Source: Betaproteobacteria bacterium HGW-Betaproteobacteria-6
GTDB lineage: Bacteria; Pseudomonadota; Gammaproteobacteria; Burkholderiales; Rhodocyclaceae
NCBI GenBank assembly: GCA_002842145.1
Contig: PHCF01000015.1
Location: forward strand, 1 to 42,008
DNA length: 42,008 bases
Direction: 5' to 3'
In this document: one piece after another, positions 1 to 9,084 of the stretch
How positions within the stretch are numbered: position 1 is the first letter of the stretch
Layout of the letters: every line of letters begins with the position of its first letter
Translations under genes and position numbers: made by a program
Notes under the pieces: model-generated
The model's input: only the letters and a program-made list of their open reading frames with translations
Database searches by the model: none
Told to the model about the DNA's origin: nothing

Positions 1-1
1 C

Positions 2-148
2 AAGGTCGTGCTCGATGGCAATCATCCGCTGGCCGGCATGGCCCTGGTTTTTACCTGCACGGTCACGGCGATTCGTCCGGCCAGTGCCGAAGAAATCGAA
101 CACGGCCATGTGCACGGCGGTGATGACGACGAGGAAGGCTGCCACTAA
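2..148 (+). CDS. slyD: FKBP-type peptidyl-prolyl isomerase SlyD, 3' end only
   Basis: Partial gene whose start lies left of the window; the last 48 codons are visible. The peptide contains DGNHPLAGM, an F-x-C-x-V-x-x-I-R-x-A stretch and EEIEHGHVHG, which is the end of the FKBP domain of SlyD-type prolyl isomerases. It closes with a short acidic and metal-binding tail (HGGDDDEEGCH) rather than the long His/Cys-rich tail of E. coli SlyD. SlyD is a cytoplasmic folding helper and nickel chaperone. A hairpin terminator follows 20 bases after the stop codon. Confidence 0.85.
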   Translation, partial: KVVLDGNHPLAGMALVFTCTVTAIRPASAEEIEHGHVHGGDDDEEGCH

Positions 149-168
149 GCGGCGGCTTGTCTCTCACC

Positions 169-196
169 AAAAATGCCCGCTGAAGCGGGCATTTTT
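169..196. terminator. Bidirectional hairpin terminator between slyD and the metallophosphoesterase gene
   Basis: AAAAATGCCCGC, a TGAA loop, then GCGGGCATTTTT form a perfect 12-bp stem with A and T tracts on the two sides. It can end the rightward slyD transcript and the leftward operon that finishes at 195. Confidence 0.85.
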
Positions 197-1160
197 ATGG
201 CTGTCCGGGCGGCCAGGGGTGCGTTTCGAAACGGAACAAGGCGGATGATTCCGTATCAATGACGCCGCGCGTCCATCCCATCATCGGATAGCCAAAGGTC
301 TCGACGCGGACGAAATTGCTCATCGGTCGGCCCTGCTTGTCGCGAAGCGGACGATCGATTCGGCTGATGTGCGAGTCGCCATGGACGGCGACGACCTGGC
401 CGGTGTATTGCGACGTTTCGTGGCGCAGCAATTCCAGAAATTCGCGGTAGCCCTGATGGCCGATGCCCTGGTTGAAATGTTTGAATTCAGGGTCGGCCTG
501 AAAGAGCAGGACGATACCGGCCAGTTTGTCGCGCCGGGCGAGGGCAAAACTTTCCTTGAGCCAGTCGATGACGACCGGATTGCGGGACAGGAATTCAGGG
601 CTCGCTTGGCTGGTCAGCCCCCAATTGTTGTTGCCGCCAGGCAGATTGAGGGTAACGAACAGTACCGGGCCAAGCCGAAAGCGGCTGTGTTCGGGATAGT
701 TGCCGGCCTGGCGTTCAAGCGCCAGCTTTTTCTGGCCAAGTGAAAAGCCATCGCTCATGAACAGGCTGCGCAACTTGTTCAAACGCTCGAATGGATCGTA
801 ACTGCCATTCGAGATGCGATCGCAGTCTGACCATTCGTTGTCGCCGGGAACAAAAACAAAGGGCGCACGGGAGGCATTGAAGAGGTGACGGCGACTTTCG
901 AATAGAACGTCGTCGCAGCGATCCTTGCCCGACTTGAAGTCGCCGATATGGGCCACGAATTGGGCCTGGCTGTCGGCAATAGCCTCGAGCATTTTCGGCA
1001 GTTCGGCCCGCTCGTAGGCCGAATAGGGCGTGTCACCGATGATGGCAAAGCGCCAGACATCGGCTTGGGCCTGGGTTATTCCACCGATCAACAGCAGAAC
1101 CCATTTCAATTTTGGCCAAAATTTCCGGTTGACCGTGGAAACCCCCGTTTTGCCGCTCAA
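195..1160 (-). CDS. Secreted metallophosphoesterase-like protein
   Basis: Protein of up to 321 aa. A hydrophobic stretch ([15 protein letters not shown]) looks like a signal peptide cleaved before DVWRF, so it is probably periplasmic. The mature part carries calcineurin-like metal-site motifs: GDTPY near the start, [14 protein letters not shown] and VVAVHGDSH. These fit the metallophosphoesterase fold, but the substrate is unknown. The only in-frame starts are TTG codons: one at 1160 overlaps the mutS stop (TTGA), and another about 17 codons further in would give a standard signal peptide beginning MKWVLLL. The first residues ([12 protein letters not shown]) are encoded by a 35-nt sequence repeated at 41,407, so the N-terminus may come from a repeat. 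It is the last gene of the minus-strand run menD-queF-mutS. Confidence 0.7.
   Translation of the reverse strand: MSGKTGVSTVNRKFWPKLKWVLLLIGGITQAQADVWRFAIIGDTPYSAYERAELPKMLEAIADSQAQFVAHIGDFKSGKDRCDDVLFESRRHLFNASRAPFVFVPGDNEWSDCDRISNGSYDPFERLNKLRSLFMSDGFSLGQKKLALERQAGNYPEHSRFRLGPVLFVTLNLPGGNNNWGLTSQASPEFLSRNPVVIDWLKESFALARRDKLAGIVLLFQADPEFKHFNQGIGHQGYREFLELLRHETSQYTGQVVAVHGDSHISRIDRPLRDKQGRPMSNFVRVETFGYPMMGWTRGVIDTESSALFRFETHPWPPGQP
1102..1136. repeat. 35-nt dispersed repeat, copy 1
   Basis: Identical over 35 bases and in the same orientation to 41,407..41,441. The centre is the perfect palindrome TTTTGGCCAAAA, followed by TTTCCGGTTGACCGT. This copy lies within the first codons of the metallophosphoesterase gene. 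Confidence 0.85.
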
Positions 1161-3751
1161 CGGAGCAAACCCTTCAATGCATAGAGGGCATCGAGTGCTT
1201 CGCGCGGCGTCAGGCTGTCCGGATCGATGGCGGCCAGGTGGTCGAGGGCCGGGTGCGGCTCCGGTTCGGCTAGCTCGGGCGCTTCTGGCGAAAAATCCTG
1301 GGCGAAAAGGTCAGGTTGCAGCGGATCGACCGTGGCGCGCTGTTCGAATTCACGCAACTGCTTGCGAGCAGCGCGCACCACGGCGGTCGGGATGCCGGCC
1401 AGCGCGGCAACCTGAATTCCGTAGCTCTGGTTGGCCGGGCCTTCTTCCACCGCATGCATGAAGACGATGCGGTCGTTGTGCTCGACGGCGCCGAGATGGA
1501 CGTTGGCCAGTTCGGTGTATTCGTGCGACAGCCGGGTCATCTCGAAGTAGTGGGTGGCGAACAGCGTCAGGCAGCGGTTCTTGTCGATCAGGTGACGCAG
1601 GATGGCGAAGGCCAGCGCCATGCCGTCGAACGTGGACGTGCCACGCCCGATTTCGTCCATCAAGACCAGGCTGTTGGCCGTGGCGTGATGCAGGATGGCG
1701 GCGGCTTCGGTCATTTCGACCATGAAGGTTGAACGCCCGGAAGCCAGATCGTCTGAGGCGCCGATGCGGGTGAAGATGCGGTCGAGCGGGCCGAGCACGC
1801 AGCGGTCGGCCGGCGTATAGCAGCCGATGTGGGCGAGCATGGCGATCAGCGCGACCTGCCGCATGTAGGTCGATTTACCGCCCATGTTCGGGCCGGTTAT
1901 GAGCAGCAGGCGACGGTTTTCGGCGAGCAGGCAGTCGTTGGCGATGAAGGTTTCGGCATTGTTGGCCAGTTCCCCCTCGACCACCGGGTGACGGCCGCCT
2001 TCCACGGTCAACCCGATTTCTGCGGCAAATTCGGGCTTGCACCAGTTGCGCTTGAGGGCGGTTTCGGCAAAGCCGGCCAGGAGGTCGAGATGGGCGACGG
2101 CGCGGGCGATGATTTGCAGGGTTGGAATGACCGGTTGCAGTTCGTCGAGAATGGCCTCGTAAAGCAGCTTTTCGCGGGCCAGCGCACGCTCCTGTGCCGA
2201 CAGGGCCTTGTCCTCGAACGCCTTGAGCTCCGGCGTGATGTAGCGCTCGGCATTCTTCAGCGTTTGCCGGCGGCGGTAGTCTTCCGGGATTTTCTCGGTA
2301 TTGGCGTGCGTGACTTCGATGTAGAAGCCATGCACCTTGTTGTACTCGACCTTGAGGCTGGTGATGCCGGTGCGCTCACGTTCGCGGGCTTCCATGTCGA
2401 CCAGGTAGGCGCCGCAGTTGTCGTTGAGCGAGCGGTATTCGTCGAGGTCGGCATCGTAGCCCGGGGCGATGACGCCACCGTCGCGAATCTGCGCGGCCGG
2501 TTCGCTGCCGATGGAACGGACCAGCAGATCGAGCGTGTCGAATGGCGTGTCGAGATCGCCGCATAGTTGCCCAACCAATGGCGAAACAGCACCGGCCAGT
2601 GGGGCGCGCAGGCCATCGAGGCGGGCCAGCGATTCGCGCAGGCTGGCCAGATCGCGTGGCCGGGCGTTGCGCAGGGCGATACGGCCGGCGATGCGTTCGA
2701 TGTCGGCGATGCCGCGCAGGCCGCGACGGATTTCGCCGGCGATGCGGCCATAGTCGTCGAGCAGAAATTCGACAGCGCCGTGGCGGGCAGCAGGCAGATC
2801 GCGTTCGCGCAGCGGGTGATGTAGCGTGTGACGGAGCAGGCGCGAGCCCATGCTCGTCACGCAGTTGTCGAGCAGCGAGAACAGCGTCGGCGAGGGCTGG
2901 CCGCGCAGGGTTTCAGTCAATTCCAGATTGCGCCGCGTGGCGAGGTCAAGGCCAAGGTAGGCGCCTTCGATTTCCACGGTCAACCCGCGCAGATGGGTCA
3001 ATTTCCCGGCCTGCGTTGCCTGCGCGTATTGGAGCAGGGCGCCGGCGGCTGCGATAGCCGGCTTCAGCCCTTCGGCGCCGAAACCGGCCAGCGAAGCGAC
3101 TTCGAACTGATCGCAGAGCAGGCGGCGGGCCGAGTCGAATTCGAAATACCAGTCCGGCTGGCGGGTGCGGGCGACGTCGAGTCCGAAATTGGGCGTCCAG
3201 CTTTCCGGGTAAAGGATTTCGGCCGGACGGATGCGTTCCAGCGCTGCCGGAATCTGCTCGGCCGGGACTTCGAGCAGCACGAACTCGCCGCTGGCCAGAT
3301 TGAGCCGGGCCAGACCGGCGGTGTTGCGCAGCGTGGTGACGGCGAGCAGCCAGATGTCCTGCTTGTCGTCAATCAGCGCCGCATCGGTCAGCGTGCCGGG
3401 CGTGACGATGCGCGCTACGGCGCGTTCGACCGGTCCCTTGCTGGTTGCCGGATCGCCGATCTGCTCGCAGATGACCGCCGATTCTCCGAGCTTGACCAGG
3501 CGGGCAAGGTAAGGCTCGAGCGAATGGAAAGGAATGCCGCACATCTTGATTGGCACGCCGGCCGACTGGCCGCGCGTGGTCAGCGTGATGTCGAGCAGGC
3601 GCGCGGCCTTTTCGGCATCCTCATGAAAAAGCTCGTAGAAATCGCCCATCCGGTAGAACAGCAAGGTGTTCGGGTGGCTGGCCTTGAGCGCCAGATATTG
3701 GCGCATCATCGGCGTGTGTTTGGATAGGTCGGGCGCGGCGTCTTTAACCAT
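1157..3751 (-). CDS. mutS: DNA mismatch repair protein MutS
   Basis: Mismatch recognition ATPase of 864 aa (E. coli MutS has 853). The N-terminal mismatch-binding motif is present in GDFYELF (Phe38-x-Glu40). The C-terminal ABC-type ATPase has Walker A in [12 protein letters not shown], Walker B in [16 protein letters not shown] and the conserved ATHYFEMT. The start chosen ([23 protein letters not shown]) is where family similarity begins. The reading frame stays open about 90 codons further upstream, but that part is antisense-frame translation through queF and is not MutS. It follows queF by 37 bases, and its stop overlaps the next gene's start, so it is probably co-transcribed with both. 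Confidence 0.95.
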   Translation of the reverse strand: MVKDAAPDLSKHTPMMRQYLALKASHPNTLLFYRMGDFYELFHEDAEKAARLLDITLTTRGQSAGVPIKMCGIPFHSLEPYLARLVKLGESAVICEQIGDPATSKGPVERAVARIVTPGTLTDAALIDDKQDIWLLAVTTLRNTAGLARLNLASGEFVLLEVPAEQIPAALERIRPAEILYPESWTPNFGLDVARTRQPDWYFEFDSARRLLCDQFEVASLAGFGAEGLKPAIAAAGALLQYAQATQAGKLTHLRGLTVEIEGAYLGLDLATRRNLELTETLRGQPSPTLFSLLDNCVTSMGSRLLRHTLHHPLRERDLPAARHGAVEFLLDDYGRIAGEIRRGLRGIADIERIAGRIALRNARPRDLASLRESLARLDGLRAPLAGAVSPLVGQLCGDLDTPFDTLDLLVRSIGSEPAAQIRDGGVIAPGYDADLDEYRSLNDNCGAYLVDMEARERERTGITSLKVEYNKVHGFYIEVTHANTEKIPEDYRRRQTLKNAERYITPELKAFEDKALSAQERALAREKLLYEAILDELQPVIPTLQIIARAVAHLDLLAGFAETALKRNWCKPEFAAEIGLTVEGGRHPVVEGELANNAETFIANDCLLAENRRLLLITGPNMGGKSTYMRQVALIAMLAHIGCYTPADRCVLGPLDRIFTRIGASDDLASGRSTFMVEMTEAAAILHHATANSLVLMDEIGRGTSTFDGMALAFAILRHLIDKNRCLTLFATHYFEMTRLSHEYTELANVHLGAVEHNDRIVFMHAVEEGPANQSYGIQVAALAGIPTAVVRAARKQLREFEQRATVDPLQPDLFAQDFSPEAPELAEPEPHPALDHLAAIDPDSLTPREALDALYALKGLLR

Positions 3752-3788
3752 GGGCTTGTCGTTCTTGTTCTTTGTCAGCAGGCGAAAA

Positions 3789-4640
3789 TTACTGGCGGAT
3801 TTCGCGGATATTTTCCGGTCTACCGTAGCAATCGCCGGAACTGCGGAAGGGGTTGATGTCGAGGCCGCCGCGCCGGGTATAGCGGGCGTGGACGGCCAGC
3901 GCCTCGGGCGCGCAATGCTTCCAGATGTCGGTGAAGATCCGCTCGACGCACTGTTCGTGGAATTCGTTGTGATTTCGGAAGGAAACGATATAGCGCAGCA
4001 GGCCGGCCCGGTCGATGGGACGGCCACGGTAGCGGATGACGACCATCGCCCAGTCCGGCTGGCCGGTGACCAGGCAGTTGGATTTGAGCAGGTGGGAGAA
4101 CAGCGTTTCTTCGACGAGTTCGCCGACTTGCGTAGTCAGCAGTTCGGGGGCAGGCTGATAGCGGTCGCAGGCAATATCCAGATCATCGAGACAGATTCCT
4201 TCCGGGATGCCGATCACGGCTTGCGGGCGCTCGGCGAGCGGTTCGAGCGCGACGCCGAGCGGCTTGCCGGCAGCGGCCGAGAGGTCGCGTGCTAGCGTCT
4301 TCGAGACGGCTTCAACATCGGCGAAAGTGCTCTGGTTGAAGGAGTTGAGATAGAGCTTGAAGGACTTTGATTCGATCAGGTTCGGACTGTCGGCCGGCAC
4401 GCGGAAGGTGCCGACGGCAACGACCGGTTTGCCCTTCGGATTAAGCCACGACAATTCATAGGCATTCCACAAATCTTCGCCGACAAAGGGCAGGGCGTCA
4501 TCGGCAATGCCGAGTTCGCCGCGCTTGAGCTGGCGCGGAATAGGGTAGAGCAAGTCGGGCGCGTAGTGGCTCTGGTATTCCGTGGCCTTGCCCAATGGCG
4601 AGGCGTTGCTCGGGTCGGTGGCGTTGATCGACGAATTCAT
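3789..4640 (-). CDS. queF: NADPH-dependent 7-cyano-7-deazaguanine reductase QueF
   Basis: Reduces preQ0 to preQ1 in queuosine biosynthesis. At 283 aa it is the long, two-domain form, as in E. coli (282 aa). Visible family signatures are [17 protein letters not shown] around residues 90-106, the catalytic cysteine in LLKSNCL (Cys189), the acid in QPDW (Asp196) and the ending [11 protein letters not shown]. The ATG at 4640 is the only sensible start. It lies 24 bases after menD and 37 before mutS on the same strand. Confidence 0.95.
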   Translation of the reverse strand: MNSSINATDPSNASPLGKATEYQSHYAPDLLYPIPRQLKRGELGIADDALPFVGEDLWNAYELSWLNPKGKPVVAVGTFRVPADSPNLIESKSFKLYLNSFNQSTFADVEAVSKTLARDLSAAAGKPLGVALEPLAERPQAVIGIPEGICLDDLDIACDRYQPAPELLTTQVGELVEETLFSHLLKSNCLVTGQPDWAMVVIRYRGRPIDRAGLLRYIVSFRNHNEFHEQCVERIFTDIWKHCAPEALAVHARYTRRGGLDINPFRSSGDCYGRPENIREIRQ

Positions 4641-4664
4641 GGGGGCTGATTTTACCGCAAGGCC

Positions 4665-6278
4665 TCAAGGCATCTGCAGTTCGATCAGATGCGGTCCGCC
4701 GGCGGTGAGTGCCGCGCGCAGCTCCTTTTGGAAGCCATCCATGGATTGAGCGCGGCCAAAGCCAAGACCGAAGGTCAGTGCCGCATGTTCGAAACTGATT
4801 TGCTGCGGGGTACGCCAGCCTCGTTCGAACTCGGCTAGCTGGCGCTGGGGAAGGTAGTCGAAAATGCCGCCCCCGCCGTTGTTGACCACAACGATCACCA
4901 CATTCCGACCCTGAGCCAGCGCCAGTCCGCCTAGGTCATGCTGGGAGGTCAGATCGCCGAGGAGTGCAACGACGTTGCCATGTACCGCAGCAATCCCCAT
5001 GGCCGTCGAGATGTTGCCGTCGATACCGCTGGCACCCCGGTTGCCGTAAAAATGGATGGCTTTTTCGCCGCTGCCTGACAGGCTGTCCAGTTGGCGGATG
5101 GCCAGCGAATTGCCGATGAAGAACGGCGTAGCATCGGAAACCTCTTCAAGCATGATGCCAATGTGGCCAGCGTCGGCCATCTCCTCGGCTGCAGACTCCT
5201 GCTTGGCAAAGACCCGCCGCCAGTCACCTGGCGCGGCGATGAGCGGTTCTGCCAGCAGGGCAGCGCAGAAGTCGGCTGGCTCGACGCGGAACAGATGGGT
5301 CAGCCTATGGGCGGGATCGCTCCAGCGAGGCCAAGGCTCGACCAGGGCGTGGATATTCCGGATTCCGTCCAGATAGTTTTGCAGGTTACGGGTAACCGGG
5401 AAGTTGCCGAAGCGCAACACCCATTCCGGCTGATGCCGTTCGACGAAGGGTTGATCGGCCAGCCAGTGGTTGTAACGAACGCACAGATGCGTACGGTCAT
5501 GACCCCCGTAGCGCAGACCAGACAGCGGTTCGGCTAAGACCGGGGCGTTGAGCCGCTCGGCCAGGGCGGCAATGGCATTGCCATTCATGCGACGTGCCGG
5601 CATTTCACCGCAGACAATGATGCCGGGACGTCCGTTGATGCGGTTGGCGAAGTCGCGAATATCCTCCCCCGCAAGCAGCAGGGCCGGTCGGGCGACGTTC
5701 ACTGTTTCGGGTATTCCCGATTCAGTGGCCTCCGTCAATGGAAGCAGTGGCTCACGGAACGGCTGATTGATATGGACCGGGCCGGGTTGGGGCCAGGTCG
5801 CCTGCTCATAGGCGCGGGCGGCAAGGCGGTGCAGGTAGGTGGGATCAAATCCGTCATGCGGAGCGCCAAGCGCGTGGCTGGCGCGGACGTGCGGGCCGAA
5901 GAGCCCGATCTGGTCCACGGACTGGTTTGCACCACAACCCTGCAGTTCCGGCGGACGATCAGCCGAGATGAGGAGCAGCGGTACGCCGGACTGCTTGGCC
6001 TCGATAACGGCCGGCAGCCAGTTGGCCGGCGCCGTTCCCGAGGTGGCGAGCAGCAGTACAGGCTGCCGGCTGGCCTTGGCAATGCCGAGTGCGAAAAAAG
6101 CTGCGCTACGCTCGTCCACTGCGACATGGCAGCGCAGCCTCGGCTGGCGCAACATGGCCAGTGCCAGTGGCGTCGAACGCGAGCCGGGGGAAATGACGGC
6201 ATCGCTGGTGCCCGCCCCAACAAAACCGGCGAGCATGGCCTGCGACCAGCAGTAGTTGAGCGTACCGGTATCGGTCAT
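4665..6278 (-). CDS. menD: 2-succinyl-5-enolpyruvyl-6-hydroxy-3-cyclohexene-1-carboxylate synthase MenD
   Basis: Thiamine-diphosphate enzyme that joins 2-oxoglutarate-derived succinic semialdehyde to isochorismate in menaquinone biosynthesis. The protein of 537 aa (E. coli 556) shows the N-terminal ThDP domain (SPGSRSTPLALAM, VDERSAAFFALGIAKASRQPVLLLATSGTAPANWLPAVIEA, LLLISADRPPELQGCGANQSVDQ) and the C-terminal ThDP-binding segment (GNRGASGIDGNISTAMGIA, ALLGDLTSQHDLGGL, VVVNNGGGGIFDYLPQ). The start is ATG 6278 (MTDTGTLNYCW), where similarity begins; the frame is open upstream. No other men gene is adjacent. It heads the minus-strand run with queF and mutS. Confidence 0.93.
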   Translation of the reverse strand: MTDTGTLNYCWSQAMLAGFVGAGTSDAVISPGSRSTPLALAMLRQPRLRCHVAVDERSAAFFALGIAKASRQPVLLLATSGTAPANWLPAVIEAKQSGVPLLLISADRPPELQGCGANQSVDQIGLFGPHVRASHALGAPHDGFDPTYLHRLAARAYEQATWPQPGPVHINQPFREPLLPLTEATESGIPETVNVARPALLLAGEDIRDFANRINGRPGIIVCGEMPARRMNGNAIAALAERLNAPVLAEPLSGLRYGGHDRTHLCVRYNHWLADQPFVERHQPEWVLRFGNFPVTRNLQNYLDGIRNIHALVEPWPRWSDPAHRLTHLFRVEPADFCAALLAEPLIAAPGDWRRVFAKQESAAEEMADAGHIGIMLEEVSDATPFFIGNSLAIRQLDSLSGSGEKAIHFYGNRGASGIDGNISTAMGIAAVHGNVVALLGDLTSQHDLGGLALAQGRNVVIVVVNNGGGGIFDYLPQRQLAEFERGWRTPQQISFEHAALTFGLGFGRAQSMDGFQKELRAALTAGGPHLIELQMP

Positions 6279-6396
6279 CGTTTCCGTTGCACATCTGAAA
6301 ACGTCAAATTGTAGTCGCAGCCTGCCCCCCGGAACCATAGCCGCATGCTATTATTCGCCCCTCGTTGCCGCCCGCCAAAACCGGGCGCCATGATGC

Positions 6397-6473
6397 GGAG
6401 TGGTAGTTCAGTTGGTTAGAATACCGGCCTGTCACGCCGGGGGTCGCGGGTTCGAGTCCCGTCCACTCCGCCA
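6397..6473 (+). tRNA. tRNA-Asp (GTC)
   Basis: A 77-nt cloverleaf. The acceptor arms GGAGTGG and CCACTCC pair, the discriminator is G and CCA is encoded. The anticodon loop CTGTCAC gives anticodon GTC, and the T arm contains GGTTCGAGTCC. It closely matches E. coli tRNA-Asp. A hairpin terminator follows. Confidence 0.97.
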
Positions 6474-6483
6474 AGCGCCGTCA

Positions 6484-6514
6484 AGCCCGAAAGCTTCTGC
6501 TTTTCGGGCTTTTC
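6484..6514 (+). terminator. Intrinsic terminator of tRNA-Asp
   Basis: AGCCCGAAAG, a short loop and CTTTTCGGGCT, followed by TTTT, form a strong stem 10 bases after the tRNA CCA end. Confidence 0.8.
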
Positions 6515-6615
6515 TGTTTTCTGGACGGTCGCCCTAGGGTAACACCGGGTTCCCTGCCATTTCCCGCCAGCATAAGCTATGACCGAATAATACAAATAAG
6601 CCAAGGTGTTCGGTA

Positions 6616-7014
6616 ATGTCTGAGAGCGGCAGTAATCGTAAGGGTGGCGACTTCTGCAATCTGGAATATTTGCTGGTTAATCTGGGACGAAATCGGGCGG
6701 CGGCAGAGCGGCTGATACACCTGTTCCTGGAAGGCGCCCCTGCTCTTTGTGCGAGACTGGAAACGGCGGCGGCACGAGGTGATTTGCCGGCGCTGAAAGA
6801 CGTCCTCCACGATATTCGAAGCAGTTGCGTCCTGTTCTCCGGTTATCGTTGCCTCGATCAAGCGCGCGAGTTCGAAGAGCTTGTTCGCGAGCAACTGCAC
6901 GAGGCTCCGAATAGCAAATCAGCCCCCAACTGGCCATCAATGTCCGCCCCGTTGATCCTGTGTATACAGTGCATGGCAACTGAACTGACCAACTTCCTTG
7001 GCGGCAAGGGCTGA
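6616..7014 (+). CDS. Hpt (histidine phosphotransfer) domain protein
   Basis: Small cytoplasmic protein of 132 aa. The central part reads as an Hpt four-helix bundle: a leader helix (NRAAAERLIHLFLEGAPALCARLETAAARGDLPALKDVLHDIRSS) with the likely phospho-accepting histidine at His65 in VLHDIRSSCVLFSG, then DQAREFEELV. Proteins of this kind relay phosphoryl groups between a hybrid kinase and a response regulator. No kinase lies nearby, but a response regulator gene converges on it with only 12 bases between the stops. The C-terminal 30 residues show no recognisable motif. Confidence 0.6.
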   Translation: MSESGSNRKGGDFCNLEYLLVNLGRNRAAAERLIHLFLEGAPALCARLETAAARGDLPALKDVLHDIRSSCVLFSGYRCLDQAREFEELVREQLHEAPNSKSAPNWPSMSAPLILCIQCMATELTNFLGGKG

Positions 7015-7026
7015 TTCGCTATCCGC

Positions 7027-7668
7027 TCAGGGACAGTTGACGATGCCCGTGTGAAGAGCAAAGCGGGTTAGGCCGGTGACGTCGTGGACGCCAATTTTTT
7101 CCATCAAGCGGCTGCGGTGGAACTCAACTGTTTTTGGACTGATACCCAGTTCGCGGGCAATTTCCTTGGTGGTTCTGCCTGACGCCACGTGGCGGAGAAT
7201 CTCGGTTTGCCGCATGGTCAATCGAGAAATCCGGCCGGAGTCGGATTCGGCCTCCGAGCGCAAGCTCATTGCGCTGAGCTTTGGCGACATAAAACTTCCC
7301 CCGTCGAGCACTGCGGCCAGCGCCTGCTGTAGCTCGGCAAGAACGAAGTCCTTTAGCAAATAGCCATTGACGCCAGCGTTAAGTGCCTGTTCGACAATCT
7401 CCTGGCGGTCAATGCTGGATAGCACGAGGATTCTGGTTTCCTGATCGAACTGGCGAACGGTGCGCGCCACTTCGATGCCTGACGGCCCGGGCATGGCAAT
7501 ATCGAGCAGGACAACGTCGGGTTGGTGACTGCGAATCGCAGCAATGGTTTCGTAACCATCAGTGCACTCAGCTGCGATCGAATATCCGGGAAGCGTGTCG
7601 AAAATGGCTCGGATACCGGCGCGAATCAGTAATTGGTCGTCCGCGAGAACAATTCGTATCGTTTTCAT
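7027..7668 (-). CDS. NarL/LuxR-family response regulator
   Basis: Two-domain transcription regulator of 213 aa. The receiver domain has the acidic pair in LADDQ, the phospho-acceptor Asp in VVLLDIAMPGPSG, the conserved Ser in VLSS and Lys in YLLKDF. The C-terminal LuxR helix-turn-helix reads LTMRQTEILRHVASGRTTKEIARELGISPKTVEFHRSRLMEKIGV. The start is ATG 7668 (MKTIRIVLADDQ); an upstream in-frame start would only add a tail without family similarity. The partner kinase is not in the window. Confidence 0.9.
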   Translation of the reverse strand: MKTIRIVLADDQLLIRAGIRAIFDTLPGYSIAAECTDGYETIAAIRSHQPDVVLLDIAMPGPSGIEVARTVRQFDQETRILVLSSIDRQEIVEQALNAGVNGYLLKDFVLAELQQALAAVLDGGSFMSPKLSAMSLRSEAESDSGRISRLTMRQTEILRHVASGRTTKEIARELGISPKTVEFHRSRLMEKIGVHDVTGLTRFALHTGIVNCP

Positions 7669-7780
7669 GGTTATCACAAGGATATTCCAAAGAGCCACAG
7701 TCAGGGTTACTAAACGACACAGTCATTTGTGAGTATGGCACTACGACGAACAAAAATGATATGGAGAAAGCCGGTTGGCT

Positions 7781-8230
7781 TTAGTGAAGGCGTTCCTTCA
7801 TGGCGCGCTGGGCTTCCCGCTTCGAATCTTTGTCTAGCGCATCGGCGCGTTTGTCGTGCTGCTTCTTGCCTTTGGCCAGTCCGATTTCAAGCTTGATACG
7901 GCCGCGCACGAAGTGCAGGTCAATTGGTACAAGGGTATAACCGGCACGCTCAACCTTGCCGATCAGTTTGCCAATTTCGTTGGCGTGCAAAAGCAACTTG
8001 CGCGTGCGAACCGGGTCATGCTGGTTGTGTGTGGAGGCCGTCGCGAGCGGACTTATGTGCATCCCGATCAGATAGATCTCGCCGCCCTTGATGATGACGT
8101 AGGATTCCTTGATATTCATTCGGCCGGCACGAATGGCCTTGACCTCCCAGCCTTCGAGGACAATGCCTGCTTCGTACTTATCTTCGACAAAATAGTCGTG
8201 AAAGGCTTTTTTGTTGACCGTAATGCTCAT
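7781..8230 (-). CDS. smpB: SsrA-binding protein SmpB
   Basis: Binds tmRNA and delivers it to ribosomes stalled on mRNAs without a stop codon. The protein of 149 aa has the usual length and the family's fingerprint: [40 protein letters not shown], the [15 protein letters not shown] segment and the basic tail [29 protein letters not shown] that enters the decoding centre. It is divergent from ratA across 58 bases. Confidence 0.97.
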   Translation of the reverse strand: MSITVNKKAFHDYFVEDKYEAGIVLEGWEVKAIRAGRMNIKESYVIIKGGEIYLIGMHISPLATASTHNQHDPVRTRKLLLHANEIGKLIGKVERAGYTLVPIDLHFVRGRIKLEIGLAKGKKQHDKRADALDKDSKREAQRAMKERLH

Positions 8231-8288
8231 GCTGCCGGCTGTTCCTTTAAAATCGCGATTCTACAGGAAACAGGAATACCGCCGCTGC

Positions 8289-8732
8289 ATGGCCCTTGTT
8301 GAAAAGACCGTCTTGATCGAGCAGTCCGCCGAACGCATGTTCGAACTAGTGGACCGCTGCGAGGATTACCCCGCCTTTCTGCCCTGGTGCAGTCATACCG
8401 AGGTGAAGTATCGCGATGCGGCAAAAACAGTCGCAACGCTACACATAAATTACCATTCGGTTAAGTCCAGTTTTACAACGGAAAACGACAAGGAGTTTCC
8501 AGAGCTGATGAAAATTCGCCTGGTTGATGGTCCTTTCCGCCATTTAGAGGGTTCATGGCATTTCAAAGTGCTGGCCGAGAATGCCTGCAAGATTGAATTC
8601 CAGTTGCGCTACGAGTTTTCCAGCAAATTGTTCGAGAAGGTCATCGGCCCGGTTTTCAGCCATATTGCCAACACGTTTGTCGATGCCTTCGTGCGCCGCG
8701 CTGCGCAGGTTTATGGAGTCAGCCATGGCTGA
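8289..8732 (+). CDS. ratA: RatA/COQ10-type START-domain protein
   Basis: Protein of 147 aa in the polyketide cyclase / COQ10 (START-like) family. It contains VEKTVLIEQSAERMFELVDRCEDYPAFLPWCSHTEV and the C-terminal SSKLFEKVIGPVFSHIANTFVDAFVRRA. E. coli RatA was described as an anti-association toxin acting on the 50S ribosome, while the eukaryotic relatives bind ubiquinone; the sequence alone does not decide between them. The start ATG 8289 fits family length. The last 8 bases overlap rnfH, the usual ratA-rnfH pairing next to smpB. Confidence 0.88.
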   Translation: MALVEKTVLIEQSAERMFELVDRCEDYPAFLPWCSHTEVKYRDAAKTVATLHINYHSVKSSFTTENDKEFPELMKIRLVDGPFRHLEGSWHFKVLAENACKIEFQLRYEFSSKLFEKVIGPVFSHIANTFVDAFVRRAAQVYGVSHG

Positions 8733-9084
8733 AATGTTGAGTGTCGAAGTTTGCTACGCCTTGTCAAACAAGCAGGAGTTGGTTCGCATCAAAGTAAATC
8801 AAGGGGCAACGCTGCAGCAGGCACTTGAGGCTTCCGGGCTACTTGAGAAACACCCCGAAATCGACCTGAAAAAGAACAAATTCGGCATCTGGAACAAGCT
8901 TTCCAAGCCGGACTCTGTCTTGCGCAACCTGGATCGCATTGAAATATACCGGCCGCTGATCGCCGACCCCAAGGAGGTTCGCAAGCAGCGAGCCGCTGAA
9001 GGCAAGGTCATGAAAAAAGGCGCCGGGGATTCCGACGCCGAGGGCAGGAATTTTCTGGCGCGCTCGATTTCCTGCGCACGCTGA
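8725..9084 (+). CDS. rnfH: RnfH family ubiquitin-like protein
   Basis: Small beta-grasp protein of 119 aa. It is recognised by VEVCYALSNKQELVRIKVNQGATLQQALEASGLL, PEIDLKKNKFGIWNKLSKPDSVLRNLDRIEIYRPLIADPKEVRKQRA. The start overlaps the ratA stop by 8 bases, which points to translational coupling. The final 20 or so residues (KGAGDSDAEGRNFLARSISCAR) are probably not native: they run through a hairpin and into the opposite-strand DUF4124 gene. Its precise role is unknown. Confidence 0.85.
   Translation: MAEMLSVEVCYALSNKQELVRIKVNQGATLQQALEASGLLEKHPEIDLKKNKFGIWNKLSKPDSVLRNLDRIEIYRPLIADPKEVRKQRAAEGKVMKKGAGDSDAEGRNFLARSISCAR

Noticed and set aside
3788-3830. Third copy of the 35-nt repeat (TTTTCCGGTCTACCGTAG)
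   Set aside because: These bases encode the conserved QueF ending [11 protein letters not shown]; the resemblance is partial and better explained by coding.
3752-4027. N-terminal extension of mutS (about 90 codons)
   Set aside because: It overlaps queF in another frame on the same strand and has no MutS similarity; the protein starts at 3751.
6616-7668. A complete two-component system
   Set aside because: Only an Hpt protein and a response regulator are present; no kinase gene is seen and the two genes converge rather than form an operon.
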